A DNA stretch of 64,000 nt, from contig NC_088677.1 of the NCBI RefSeq assembly GCF_950023065.1, positions 27,797,230 through 27,861,229 of the forward strand, written 5' to 3'. The DNA comes from Planococcus citri. Taxonomy: Eukaryota; Arthropoda; Insecta; Hemiptera; Pseudococcidae. The notes under the pieces are model-generated. The model had not been told where the DNA came from and did not search any database. It saw nothing but the letters and a program-made list of their open reading frames with translations. This document shows, in pieces, positions 34,641 through 48,089 of the stretch (position 1 is its first letter; every line of letters begins with the position of its first letter). Made by a program: the position numbers and the translations under genes.

Positions 34641-37305
34641 GCGCTTTGATGAGGAGGGAGGGGGGGATAGCGGCGACAAAAATCGTGTTGCTATGAGACT
34701 CCACAAACAGTGCATCTTCGTAAAAAGATTGAGATGTTTTTAATTTCATATTTATGAGAACCGTTTTGAACCACTAAGCCAAGTACGAGTATAAAAAGTG
34801 ATGGGAATTCTATAACGATCCAACAAACTCGTAGATATCCATCAAATTTCCATGCTTTGAATATTTTGGCTCAAGAATGAAAAACGGTCAATTTTTATGA
34901 GTTAATCGTTGCAGTAGGTCGCGCTGCACAGAACACACAATAAAGAACATAGTACCGATCAGAAGGAAATTAAATGGGCTATGCGAATCTCGTGAGCTAG
35001 TTTCATGTACATACGTGATTTTACGAGTGTGAAGAGTTTGCTTGACAAATTTTTGTGATGTTTAATAAACTTTTTGTCAACGACAGAAATAAATAAAAAA
35101 GAATTTGCCAGCCAGTTGATCTTTCTGTGTGTGTATCCAAAGTCAAAGCCCTTCGAAGTATTCCAGAGAATAATACGTAATTAAATATAGTGCGAAACGT
35201 GATTTAGCCAAAACAAGAGGAAAATAAATTAAGGAAACTGAATTGACGATCAAAAAAGTCACTAATTTTTTAGCAAATCAAGGTCGTAAATTATAAAAAT
35301 TCTTCAATAGAGGGATATTCCATCTTCTACAAAGGTCGTGTCAAAGCAAAAATTCGACATCGACGTCATCGTCGTCGCTCCTCATACATCGTACTTATGT
35401 ATAATACTACGAGTAGGTAGAGATAGATATCTATGAAAATTTAACTTAACCTAAATATACCTAACCTACACAGTACAAGTTGCAGAAATGCCTTTCATGT
35501 AATATTCGATCTCTACGTACCTACATACTTAGTACCTATACCTACCTACCTACTACGTGGATTAGTTAGGACTCTGTGTGTGAAAATTCGCCTAGCTCGA
35601 GATGTCTTATTAATATAGGCCGAATTAAATATTTAGAGAATGGCTTTTACGAATATTTGTTTTATTTTGCACAACGCAACGCATCGAGGATTAGGTTCTG
35701 CCTGCAAAAGCGGTTGAAAATTTATTAGGTTCAGTTTTGATTAACGTTTCTTCGGCACTTTGATTAAAAACCGTTTCAACCTTGGGTAATTTTAGACGAG
35801 ATTCTTACTACATAGAATATTTTATATTGTTGTCTATAGGTACCTACACCTTTGGTTAAGGTATTCGATGCGATTAAAATATCACACAGCGTCGGTTTGG
35901 GAGTTTATTCGTCATCGTTGGCTTCATGGCTTCGGGTTTAGAGCTGCGAAATACGTACCTACGTACATAATTACGCGGTTTTAAATAAAGTTATCGGTAA
36001 CGAGAGAACAGTAGGAACCAGGAAGGGTTCGAAAAAGGTGTATAAATAAATTTTCAAGGTGAAACGAAGCTTTTTATTGAGACTTCATATTATGCACATC
36101 AACTTTCATGTACTTAGTATGTTATTGGCGGTGTCATTGATGGGTAACGGAAGATGTTTGGAAAGTAGGTAGGTAGTCGATTTCCGGCCACCGTTATGGC
36201 GTTTGGGGAGAAAAAAGTACGCGCACTCGAGATGAAAAACATTCTGGATTTAGACAAACATTGATAAGAAGTTTATTTTGAGTAGGACACTGCCCAGAAA
36301 AATTTTTCGAGTCCAAAAGTCCTCAAAGTAGGGTCATTTTTGAAACAAAAACAATCGTGTTTTTTCCCCACCGTTTCGCAATTATAAAACCTGTCAAGAG
36401 TTCTCAGTCACCCCATTCAAAAGTTGCAACTTCAATTTCTTAACATTCCTCATACCCATTGAATTCAAAATTCGAGACCGCTTTTCGTAGCCCTATTACA
36501 CCAAGCACTTGAAGATCTGTGATTTTTATACCATTTTTTTCCTCCTCAGGTAAAACTCAAGTCAATTTGCCTTAAGCACTCTCCATCGTTCGCATTATTC
36601 AATTAACTGGATAAAAATGGCGAACAAGGAAGAATTCCATCTCGAGACATAAATCTTCTTGCTCGCGTTTACACTTTATCCTGTTGACGAAAATTTACGA
36701 GTAGGTACATCCTACGAAACGTTTATTAGGCGCGAATAAAAACGATCAACAGAAAAATAGAGAGAAAAAAATACACCTTGTTTCAACACGAGAAATAAAA
36801 CAGCAGCCATGGGCATCCTATCGCAGCTTACAAATACAATAATATTAAACATTAAAAGTATAAAAACGTGCGTTCATTAAAAAGCGAATGAGATGAGCAC
36901 TCGTAGGATAACATTCTTTTAAAAGCACCCTTAGCTCTCCCCTTTCCCATACATATAAATATTTAAAAAGATGAAATTTCAGATGAATTGAAATTTTAAC
37001 GACTCGCTGTCTCTACTGTTAGCGTGTCTGCGACAGATGTTCATACATTTTCCAACGATTGTTTATTATTTCTGTACGAAGATTTTATAAAATAATAAAA
37101 TTCGTGTCGCGTTGAGTTTTCTTGTTTGGTTAAATTTATTTTGCGATTTTAAACAGTCTTTTTTTTTTTTTGCAAAACGTGTAAAATATGCTGTAAAAAC
37201 CCACGTGTTTTGTATCGTTTCATGATCGCATGCTGCAGTAAGAACTATATGCACCTTCCACCTACACAATGTAGGAATTGTTGGAAAAATAAAACGAGAC
37301 TGATT
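34641..37305. other. intergenic, no gene recognised
   Basis: AT-rich with TACCTACC/GTAGGTAG simple repeats around 35.4-35.6 kb. Nothing else supported. Confidence 0.35.
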
Positions 37306-39346
37306 GTCCGGCATATGACAATAGGAGTAATTGCACCCCCCCCGCTGATCCTCCGGGACAACTTTTTTCTTAAAGGGGACATCCTAAGGAACATTTTAAA
37401 GCAAACTTGCCAAAAAAAAAGTTGGCCTTACTTACAAAATGGCGGCCATTTTAATTGACAGGTAAGGCGAAATCGCAGATTTTCCGTTTCAACATGGGAC
37501 TGGCACGACATTTTTCAAACCTTACAAAGGTAGATCGAAGATCATGCAAAAATTTATCACCTGTCAAAATTTCAAGTGACAAAGTGCATTTTTCGATTTT
37601 TGGTGAATTTTTGAAAATCGAATTTAGGCCAAAAATGGGGGGGAAAATTAAAATTTTACCAAATTGACCAAGAAAGCTGAAATTTGGGATATACCTTATT
37701 TTCGACATGCCAAATCGATTGGAAACGGTTTCAACTCGTTTTGAGCAGTTTTGGAGCCTCCAGCAGATTTTTGAAACTCGAAATTCCCACAAAATTCCAT
37801 CAAATTGGAATTATAAAGCTAAAATTTATTCTAAAAACTAATTTCAATACGCTACGAAGTGCTGCAGATGAATTTCAAGTCGTTTTGGAGGCTCCAGCAA
37901 CTTTTTGAAAGGTTGTATGACGTTTTTTTGTAAAATTGAAATTTCCTAAAAGTAGCTGGAAGCTTCAAAATCATTTGAAACCACCATGTAGTCTGCGAAG
38001 TAAATTTCAGCTTGCCAACTCTATTTGATAAATTAATGTTGGGGAAATTTGAAGTTTCGAAAATCTATTGGAAGCTCCAGTAATTTTCAAAAAAGTCACT
38101 GGAGGCCCTAAAATGACTTGAACCCATCAGAAGTCGTCTTCAGAGGGTGTTAAAATTGGAGTGTAGAGTAAATTTCAGCTTTCCATCTCCATTTGATGAA
38201 ATTTTGTGAAAATTCAAACTTTCAAAAATCTGCTGGAGGCTCCAGTAATTTTCACAAAAAGTCGCTGGAGGATCTAAAATTACTTGAACCCACCTGAAGT
38301 CGTCTTCAAGGGTGTTAAAATTGGAGTGCAGAGTAAATTTCAGCTTTCCATCTCCATTTGATGAAATTTTGGCGAAATTTTAAGTTTCAAAAATCTGCTG
38401 AAGGCTCCAGTAATTTTCAAAAAAGTCACTGGAGGCCCTAAAATGACTTGAACCCGCCACAAGTCGTCTTCAGAGGGTGTTAAAATTGGAGTGTAGAATG
38501 AATTTCAGCTTTCCATCTCCATTTGATGAACTTTTGGGAAAATTTTAAGTTTCAAAAATCTGCTGGAGGCTCCAGTAATTTTCAAAAAAAGTCGCTGGAG
38601 GCCCTAAAATTACTTGAACCCACCTGAAGTCGTCTTCAAGGGTGTTAAAATTGGAGTGCAGAGTAAATTTCAGCTTTCCATCTCCATTTGATGAAATTTT
38701 GTGAAAATTTAAAGTTTCAAAAATCTGCTGGAGGCTTAAGGAATTTTCAAAAAGTCGCTGGAGGATCCAAAATGACTTGAAATTCATCTGCAGCACTTCG
38801 TAGCGTATTGAAATAAGTTTTTAGAATAAATTTTAGCTTTACAACTCCAATTTGTTGGAATTTTGTGGGAATTTCGAGTTTCAAAAATCTGCTGGAGGCT
38901 CCAGAACTGCTCAAAACGGGTTGAAACCGTTTCCAATCGATTTCGCATGTCGAAAATAGGGTATATCCCAAATTTCAGCTTTCTTGGTCAATTTAGTAAA
39001 ATTTTAATTTTTTCCCTCATTTTTGGCCTAAATTCGATTTTTAAAAATTCACCAGAAATCGAAAAATGCACTTTAGCACTTGCAATTTTGACAGGTGATA
39101 AATTTTTGCATGAGCGATCTACCTTTGTAAAGTTTGAAAAAGTTCGTGCAAGTCCTATGTTAAAACGCAAAATCTGCGATTTCGGCTGACCTGTCAATCA
39201 AAATGGCCGCCATTTTGTAAGTAAGGCCAACTTTTTTTTTGGCAAGTTTGCTTTAAAATGTTGCTTAGGATGTCCCCTTTGAGAAAAAAGTTGTCCCGGA
39301 AGATCGGCGGGGGGGGTGCACTTACTCCTATTGTCATATGCCGGAC
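37306..39346. mobile_element. 2-kb foldback element with ~600-bp arms and tandem core
   Basis: The ends GTCCGGCATATGACAATAGG and its reverse complement define 2,041 bp. The arms (37306-37910 and 38760-39346) pair almost throughout, including ACTTACAAAATGGCGGCCAT and CTGGAGCCTCCAGC-type segments. Between them are about five tandem units of roughly 165-170 bp carrying CTGGAGGCTCCAG, itself a palindrome, with TCTCCATTTGATGAAATTTT. No target duplication was seen. A truncated relative lies at 54963-56338 and a fragment at 58370-58690. No protein is encoded; frames in both arms are inverted copies of each other. Confidence 0.85.
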
Positions 39347-42300
39347 TATGACAATACTGAAATTGTAACAAAAGAAATGGGTATTTGACCGTTTCTGGCA
39401 AAAAAAGAGACATTTGGACAATTTTTTTTTAAAAGTAAAACTTCAAAATTTTTTGAAAAAACGACTTCCTATGTTTAGAAATTTTGTAAAAAGCGAGGAT
39501 TTTTTTTACAATTTTTGGCAAAAAGAAGAACTTTTTAAGAATTATAGTCAAAAAGAGGTACTTTGGCAATTTCTGGCAATACTTAAGCTGGGCTTTTAGA
39601 TAATTTTGAAGAAAAAAATTTTTAAGCAAATATTACTGAAGGTGTTCGCCATGAAAGTCGTTATCAAAATGAGCTTTTGGAGCTTTTTAAGAAAATTCAT
39701 AGATGTGTACAACGATGAATACCTGTAAAGGTTATTTTCAAAGAGTATTCCAAATCAAAAAGAAAAATGAAAATCTGTTGGTTTTATCGAGCTTTTGGAT
39801 TTCAATTTTGGAACTTGTTTTTTTTCATTTTTTCAAACTAGAAAATGTAGGTAGGTACTAGGTCTAGGTACCTACTTTAATGCGTGCTTGCCATTTGAAG
39901 AATTGTATCAAATCTGGCTCTCGTTGTTCCAAAAGGTGTGTAGAAACTGAAATCGTATTGTGAGGGGGGGGGGGGTTGTCAAAATCAGTAGGTGTCACGC
40001 ACCAAATGATGCAGCAAATACCTTGTTCTCTCTTCGTTTTTGTTTTCAGTTGTATGATTACCTTCCTACACAAAAATATAGGTACCTTTTTTTCGTAACA
40101 TTTTTCATTGTTTTCAACATATAAAAATAGAACTCTATAGCGACTGTTTTACTGTTTCTTCTTATACTTATTCGCATAAATTAACCAACTATAAAAACAA
40201 GGAAATTTTAAACGAAATATGTACGAGTATCTACTTCGTATAACTACACACGTTGCGAACACCACAAACGTTCAACTGTATAACGAAAATGTGGAGAAAA
40301 GGGCAGTGAAACTAGTCGAAAATTTGCGAGTCTTTTCACCAAGTTGTTCAACATAATATTAGTATACTCTCGTAGATGTAAATCGTGTTATCAAATTAAC
40401 GAAATTAAGTATTATTCTACAATGGATACCCGCGTGCGTTGCGTTTTCTAGTCTACGAATAAAATTCGTATATTGCAATTTTCATGGAATACGAAAGTCG
40501 ATAAATAAAGTATGTATTTCGCGTTCCCTTATCCGCCTCTGCTTCTCGCCGTGTACTATTTTGAAACGGAAATTCGCCGCAAATATACGGATAACTGTGC
40601 ATACCTACACACATAAATATAATTCAAAACTAACGCAAACATGGTTTTTTACTCGCGAACAACTCAAGTTGGAAAATTAATTACGTAATTCTTCATTACA
40701 AATTACCCCGTTAAATTAAAAAATTTCAGTATTTTTCACTACTTACAGCAGCAGCTCATACTCGAGATTTATCTGAAACTCGAAGTGGGAAAAAATCCCA
40801 TCATATTTTACACGCAATGTTTAAAATTTTTTGTCAACGCACTAACTCGAGCAAAACGAAAAAATTCTCGAATGGTGCTTTACACTTCAACATACAAATA
40901 AGTTGGTAAATGAAGCGAAAAAACGTGTATTATTTTCAAACATAATAATACCATCATAAAGGCACCTCGTAATATTACAGGATCGCGTTTTTTAGGTTGA
41001 AAATTACGGCGAACCGTTTTAATTATTAGATTTTTTTAAGCTGAATAAAAGGCATAAGTAAATAGGTACGTACGGGGGCGTGTAAATCAAGAGATGTAGG
41101 CAATGTATGCAACAAGTGTAACACGTGATGAAGATGATATGATGCGATGCTCTTTGGCTCTCGTTCAAGAACATGGAACAGATTTCAATTTGAATATTGC
41201 TTATTAATTTTCGTTAACGATTTTTTCACCTGTTAACTCTGTTTACGTGCTCCTTACGTTGTGCGTATTTTGTATTTTGAATTTTTTTTTTTTTTTTGCA
41301 AAAGACTTGCCATATTAGAAAACCCATTATCAAGTTTTGAAAACATTCAATTAACCAATTTTTCGCTTTTGAAGTTTTTGTTTTATTAAAATAAAAATTT
41401 TGGCTGCAAAATAAAGCACTTCTTTGAAAGATTTTCTTCCGAACAATAATTTTTTGTCTTTTTTTTCATAAAAGAATCGAACGATGCGAGACATTGCTCA
41501 AAAACTATATCGTACATCGTACATCTAAGTTTTTTATCCAACAAAATCCCTTTTTGAAAAAATAAATAATCTTTAGCGTATGAACAAAATTGGATAATTA
41601 TTACTTTCTTTTCTTTGAAACGAATTATTTTTAAATACATAGGTAACAATAAACACTGTTTTTTTTTTTTTTTTATTAGAAAACAGCATAGGTAAGGTAC
41701 CAAACTGATTTGGTTATTGGTATAGTAACATATGGAAATACCTACTTGATTTAGTTTTGGTTTTGAAATTTCACGCTAATTGGTTAGGTTATTCTGTGAA
41801 AACGAGTGACCAATATGTATGAATATTTTTGATTGATTCAAAATTTCAAATTCAAGTAAACTTGATGAAAAACGAATAATAAGTAGGTAAATCACCCATA
41901 TAGCTTTTTCCAGCTTCGTGCTCCAGAATTGTTTTCATAAAATATCGTTTTCACTAAATCCGTGATCATCTTTTTTTTTTTTTTTTTTTTGAATTGTCCA
42001 CATAACTTACCTATTAAGAATAATTTTCAAAACAACTCAACCAATAGCTCAGAGAATAAATTGTTTAAAGAAAAATCACAACGAAATCTTGATAACAAAA
42101 AAAAAATTAAGCTGAAAATGAAACTGTAGATTTGAGTATTAAAGGTTAACGGTCTGTCTCCTCCGCAACGACTTCCGAATAGTCTTGAAATAATTACTTC
42201 TGATGACTTCCCCAATGCTTCCTTTTTTGAACGATATTCGAAGGGATCAGGTAAATTTTGAGCTACAGAAAGAATCCACGAAAATCCCTATACGAGTATT

Positions 42301-43924
42301 TACTTATATACGAAGGTCAACGCATCTTTTTCTTACATCAACTTCTTCGTTCAACGACTATCCATTCTTCATTATTGGCCAAAACGAAAACAAAGTACAA
42401 AAACACTCTTATCACTACATAGTCAACAACACTGGTAAAAGGTTTAATTATACGAACTCATCATCGACGATACCTATTTCTGAGAAAAAAAACACTCGAT
42501 CGAAATTAAAGAAAACCTCCCCAACACTTTTTATATTTCCAATTTCGAAAATAAATTTCATTTTCTATTTCGATGATAATACAAATTGCATCGATTACCT
42601 ACGTCGCCAGCGTCTGTAAAAAGAAAGAGCCAATAACGCAATATCCTCTCGAGAAATTTCCTCTTTTTCCGTTAATAAAATGTAATCGTTCGTTTAAAAG
42701 CCAATGTGCTCGTTCGTATATAAAACAAATGTTTCGAAAAATTCGTCGGCGCTGTATTTCTGTACCTTTAAAGCGTGTTTTTCGAATTAGAAGTGATTTC
42801 TTTTTTGCTCGTCTTTACGACGAATGTGGATTAGATCTACGCCTTGTCGATAATGTGTTGTTGAATGTTCAATTCGTGTACCTACTACCTACCTAGTCTG
42901 TGGAGTGAAGGAGAATTCTGCCTTATGTGGATCATGATAAACGAGCTAATATTCGCTGAATTTATATGGATGGAAAGGTTTATCGTACACGATATTGTGT
43001 GCCCGTACTTTACTGTCAAAACAGTTTAGACTTTTCCAGTTTGTAAGTATACGAATGTTATTACGGAGTATACGGATGACTTTTATGGTCATCTTGGGGA
43101 ATACGCAATGACGACTGTAGTTCAACGTTTATTCTGACAAACGGGCGAATATGGTAGATAAATTTCACATGTAAAGAAGTTTTCATCTCGGTGAATAGGT
43201 ATAAAAATAATACGAAGTTTTGAGTTTAGTCGACAATAGATAGGGAGGTTTTCGAGAATTTTAAAAAACGTTTGCTCGACAACGTCACCGAATGTATAGA
43301 TACCTACTGGATTTGAAATTCATAATATAGACGTTGAAATTGAATTGAATTATTCGAATGTACTCGTACGAAGTGTGATTGGTCTTCGATAGATGAGGAT
43401 GAACTTCGAGCTTTTCTGAGGAAAACAAAGTACTAAGTACATTGAACTTGACTGTAAAAAAAAATCTGATTGGTTTGCAAAATAAATTTTCTCCCTTCGG
43501 TCACGAAACGTATAGATTCAAAAATTTGAAAACTCAATTCAATTTAATAAAAATTTGAAAAAAGTTGTAATTTGTTTTATTCTCAACTTAGGTGATATGA
43601 CAATATTGTGCACACTGCACAGACTTTCTTTTGTAGGCCAATCATCTTGAATACAAGTTTGCATGTTTGTCTAATCAGAGGTTTGAAGGAACCGAGTTAC
43701 GATCACCTTGAAAAATGTTTATTTTTTAGTTTTCTGTTTTGCTGAAAAGAAAAATTCACTCTATCTACTAAATAGTATAATGCCAATTCCCAAAGCTCGA
43801 AGAGTCGAGTGGTTAAAAAATTATAGAGGTTTGACGTTTGAATTATGAAAATTTTTAGAACAGAAAAAAGTCAAGAATTTTTTCCCCTGTTGAACTTGAG
43901 TCAACTAAAAGCAGTAAAACTGAG
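39347..43924. other. intergenic, no gene recognised
   Basis: 39370-39640 is another degenerate TTTGGCAAAAAG repeat. A G run lies at about 39964-39975, and T runs at 41285, 41660 and 41970. No protein family or RNA gene recognised. Confidence 0.35.
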
Positions 43925-43932
43925 TGAAAGAC

Positions 43933-44439
43933 CAGGGTTGTACAAAAACGTGTTTTTTTTGAAAAAAACAAAAAAAACGTTTTTTTTTGTTTAAAACGTT
44001 TTTTTTGTTTTAAAACAGTTTTTTTCTTGTGTTTAAAACTACCTATGTGTTTAAAACGCGTTTTAAACACGTTTAAAATGTGTTTTAAACACAAATTCAT
44101 TATTGTTTTGAGTTCACCAGACATCAATTTTTGAGATGTGACGTCATAAAAATGCTATAAAGCTCAAGAAATATTGAAAAATTGGAATAAAAACACAAAA
44201 TTTGTCTCTAAAAATACAGTTTGTTTTATTTCACTTTTTTTCAACAAAAAACTAAAAAAAACATGTTTTTTTTAGGAAATTGGAGTTGAAAAAAAACACG
44301 TTTAAAACAAAAAAAACACAGTTTAAAACGGCTTTAAACGGCTTTTTTTGTTTAAAACATCGTTCTGTTTTTTTTCACTTGTTTTAAACGTGTTTTAAAC
44401 ATGTTTAAAACATTTTTGTTTTAAACATGTACAACCCTG
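43933..44439. mobile_element. hAT MITE made of GTTTAAAAC repeats
   Basis: 507 bp with TIRs CAGGGTTGTAC / GTACAACCCTG and a perfect 8-bp duplication TGAAAGAC (43925-43932, 44440-44447). The body is mostly runs of A or T and GTTTAAAAC/GTTTTAAAC palindromes, so it can fold extensively. No transposase. Confidence 0.9.
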
Positions 44440-44698
44440 TGAAAGACTGAACGAATGGCAATAAATTAATTGTGAAATTTCCGTTCGGAATTGGAATAAT
44501 GATTGTAAGTTCTTTTTTATAGTTACTTCTACCCTTCAACGCTTCAAAACAACAGCAAAAACCATGTGGGTCTTCGAGATGGATTTTGAGCAAAATACAT
44601 ATTATTAATTTCAGAGTCAAGCTTCCGAACAACTAAGCATTCATCACTACACTGGTAACATATTTTTTCGTCTACATTTAACTCCGGAATTACATTTA

Positions 44699-44949
44699 GG
44701 GCCGGTTTCTCAATTGTCGATTAGCGGCAATTTAACTGCTGACTAGTCTAACCAACAGTTAACACGTTCCCCAATTGTTTATTAGTTACTAACCAGCGAT
44801 TTCTGGTGTCAAAAATTGACTGGCTGTGTTAATTTTTGACACCAGAAATCGCTGGTTAGTAACTACTAAACAATTGGGGAACGTGTTAACTGTTGGTTAG
44901 ACTAGTCAGCAGTTAAATTGCCGCTAACCGACGATTGAGAAACCGGCCC
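44699..44949. mobile_element. PIF/Harbinger MITE, nearly perfect hairpin
   Basis: 251 bp that folds along its whole length (arms of about 120 bp, only a few mismatches). The ends GGGCCGGTTTCTCA / TGAGAAACCGGCCC and the 3-bp duplication TTA (44696-44698, 44950-44952) are those of Harbinger-type MITEs. The high arm identity suggests a young copy. Confidence 0.92.
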
Positions 44950-44952
44950 TTA

Positions 44953-46467
44953 GTCCTTCAAAAGAAAAATATTGAATTAAATTCTAAAGAAATTCATGCT
45001 GAATGAATGGTTCTTAACAGCAAGCAGTAAACTGGCAACTTTGGCGTTGACGACGTTGAAAATGTTTACAAAGTGCAACTTTCGCCTCATACACCGCGCA
45101 GCAGTCCGATTAGGTTGACTCTGTGTAGTTGCTTTCCCTAGAGACCTAGATTGACTGTCCTACTCTGTCTGTGTAGTTGCTTTCCTTAGTATGATAACGA
45201 TTTGATTTGAATTTTGAAATTAAATATTAGAAAATTAACTACCTATTTCAGTTATAATTTATTGCAATATTGCAAATTGATGCTTAGTAGTTAGTACATA
45301 ATTGGTTCACGCAATGTTAAATTAATAATGTTTTTCAGTAGTTTTCTCGGTTTGAATTTCAAATAATTTGGCGTTCTTTTACGGAAATTTAATACCTTCA
45401 CATTCAGAATTTACTCTAAATATACGTAGTCATTTTCCTAACAATTCAACACGTTTTTTTTTTCAAATTAAAAGTTCAGGCTTTTTTATCTTGCAATGGC
45501 TTCAGCGTAGTTTTCACGAATACGAAGAATACGTTCATAAGTACCTATTCAACAAATTTCCGAAGGATTGAATCGTCCAGCTATGTATCAGCAAACTAGA
45601 CAATCCTGTCACTTTATTGCGAATGTACTTCGAAAAACTAGAAAGGATGAGTAAATTCAAGTTCGATCGCTAGAAGCCATCTACATTGAGAATTATTAAG
45701 TAAGGTCAACTGCCATCGCGTACGTGAATATTTTCAAATCATTACCTTTAGTTTTTTCAAATTGAAAATCAATAAAATCATATTTATAACAAGAAATCTG
45801 AGTTCTTACAATTTGATTGTGAGATTAAAGTAGGTAAATGGAAGTCATCATTTTTTACTTGAACATCCTGAATTATTTCCATTTTCGAAGTAGGTACCTA
45901 CTTACTTCCTTATTAGATAAAATTGGTTTGGTCGAAGAATCGTTTCAATTTTTCGATGGTAATTTTCGTCCTTTTCAAATTATGCGGAAGGAAAATTTCA
46001 AGAATTTTGATTTGTTGATAAAATTAATGCATGAAATGTGAAAAAGTAACGAGTTCATTTTACGTACAGTCTGTTAGCTAAATCTTTCAGTCTTACTGCT
46101 CGTAAATTCTCGCGTTATTTTCGTGTCGTCTCTGTATTATAGTAATCTTTTCTGAAAAATTTCCCAGTCGTCTGTTGAATTGTTTAATATTTCGGCCTTG
46201 GAAAATTTCTTGATTCGTAGAAATCATAATAAAAACTTCGCTGGACTCAAAAATAAGAAATGTTTTTATTAAAAAAAAGTACAAAATAGTATAAAAATAG
46301 TAAAAAAAAAAATATGAAAAAGAAAGTACAAACAAAAGGAATTGAAGAATTATAGCTCACAAATGAGGAAAATATTATCCGCGTAGGTATTCTTCGAAAA
46401 ATAAAATAACATGAGAGGTGGACGGAGAACATTACCTCCAGTCGTATAAAGCCCGTTAGTTTTACGT
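44953..46467. other. intergenic; 3' flank of the following minus-strand gene
   Basis: A minus-strand AATAAA (TTTATT 46265-46270) lies about 200 bases past the stop codon of the next gene and is its likely poly(A) signal. No other gene seen. Confidence 0.45.
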
Positions 46468-48089
46468 TTAATCACATTCAGTCTCACAAGAATCAAAAGT
46501 AGTAGAAAAGTGCATTGATTTGTTCATGATGTCTTCTGGTTTCCATAATTGATTATGAAAAAAATTATTTACCAACATGACGTCATCTTCAATGGCGATG
46601 AGTAACTGCTCGGATAAATGCTTGAATTGGGAATTTTTTTCCATAATTGCAAACAATGGTTGACATCCTGCTCCTAAGCTGCGAGCCAATGAAAGCGTTC
46701 GATCCATTTCTTCCAGCTCTTTTTTTTGTTTTTCGGCCAAGTAACGAGACCTTAGGATTAATTTTTCTCGTTGCCATCGTATACGTTTTTCAGTAATACC
46801 GTACATATTCATAAAAGCTTTCTGACACACATCGACGTATTTCACTTTCAAGCACGGAGTATTATTTTCGAGTTCCGAGATGTTATTTTCGCCATCAATC
46901 GTATTAATACTTTCGTTGTCGTTGAAACTCGATGGGCTGTTCACGTCGGAGATATTGGTTTCTTTCGTCGAAGAACCACTTTCAGAATTTTTGTTCTCTG
47001 TAACTATATCTGGCTTGATACCGATAACGTTACCATTTTCTTTAGCGAACGAAGTGTTCTCGAAAGTTGAGTTTTCAGCAGTATTTTTGTTCTCTGTAAC
47101 TATATCTGGCTTGATACCGCTAACGTTACCGTTTTCTTTAGCGAACGAAGTGTTCTCCAAAGTTGAGTTTGCAGCAGTAAAATCCAGCTCCATACCGCTA
47201 ATATCGCCATTTTCTTTCACTATAGAATCGTTCTCAGAAGCTACATTTTCTGCAGTAGAATCTAGCTCCATAGCAGTACCGTTAAGCAGTTCTTTCGACG
47301 CAATACCATTTTCGAATATTTTATTTACTATAGTCGAGTCATGTTCCATGCTATCAGCGTTGCCGTTACAATGTGGTATTTCTTTCATTTCGGTATCACT
47401 TGTTTGCGGTTCTTTAGAAGCTTCCTTCGCATTATCTGTGGTTTCGTTAGGAGTATTGGTAGAAGAATCAGTTTTCGGCGAGTTCTCTGGAATATTTGTT
47501 TCTATAGCAAATTTCGCCGAATCGTAATTCAAGGTTTTCGCATCTGTAGAAAAAAGTTCGGATTACAATTCTATCGAAATGTGTTTTTTAGTTACTTCGG
47601 TAAAGTGTTAACTTACACGAGTACGACTCTTTGACCGATCCTGTCAATGGAATGAGATATTTGCAGGTTACTCTTCTTTGTATTTTTTTGTCGATTATTT
47701 CATCTTCCCATAAGCGTTTAGCGATACTTTTAATTTTTATGTGGCGCTGTATGAATAAGTTTTGCAAAGAGTGATCACCCAATTCGCCAAATTGTTTGTA
47801 GATTTTTTCTCTCCACTCTTTGCCGATTTTTCTATCGCAATGTAAGGGGCAATTGCATAATTGATCTGTAATTAACCGAAATGATTGGAGTTAAGGTATG
47901 TTGAACATGTGGTTTTCGAGTGGTACAGTTTTAAAAGGTTTTACCTGGTTGTTTCTTTTGCGAAATACTCGAGGGTTTTGTGGTAATGCTTTGTTTAACG
48001 TCTGCTACTTCGGTGTCTTCGGTTTCGTTAGTTTCGTTCGTTTCATTCACTGGCTCGTCGCATACTTCGGTTGTGGTGCTCGTATCCAT
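46468..48089 (-). CDS. uncharacterised Cys-motif protein with low-complexity insertion
   Basis: Three exons, 48089-47945, 47865-47617 and 47543-46468, joined by GT-AG introns in matching phases, give 489 residues. Exon 1 is Thr/Glu-rich (NETNETNETED). Exon 2 starts with CNCPLHC (C52, C54, C58), then WREKIYKQFGELGDHSLQ and a basic segment ending RRVTCKYLIP. Exon 3 begins with about 230 residues of acidic, Asn/Ser/Glu-rich sequence including near-repeats of SFAKENGNVSGIKPDIVTEN, then VCQKAFMNMYGITEKRIRW (about 370-388), a coiled coil (AEKQKKELEEMDRTL) and a C-terminal tail. From memory, the C-x-C-x3-C ... Y-L-P ... VCKKAF-x4-GI-x-KR pattern occurs in many unnamed arthropod proteins, some transposase-related. 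I assign no function. The frame is fully open and the splice sites are good. Confidence 0.7.

Noticed and set aside
37451..39421. Several open frames of 70-113 codons giving similar proteins on opposite strands
   Set aside because: They are mirror copies created by the foldback arms, not conserved protein genes.
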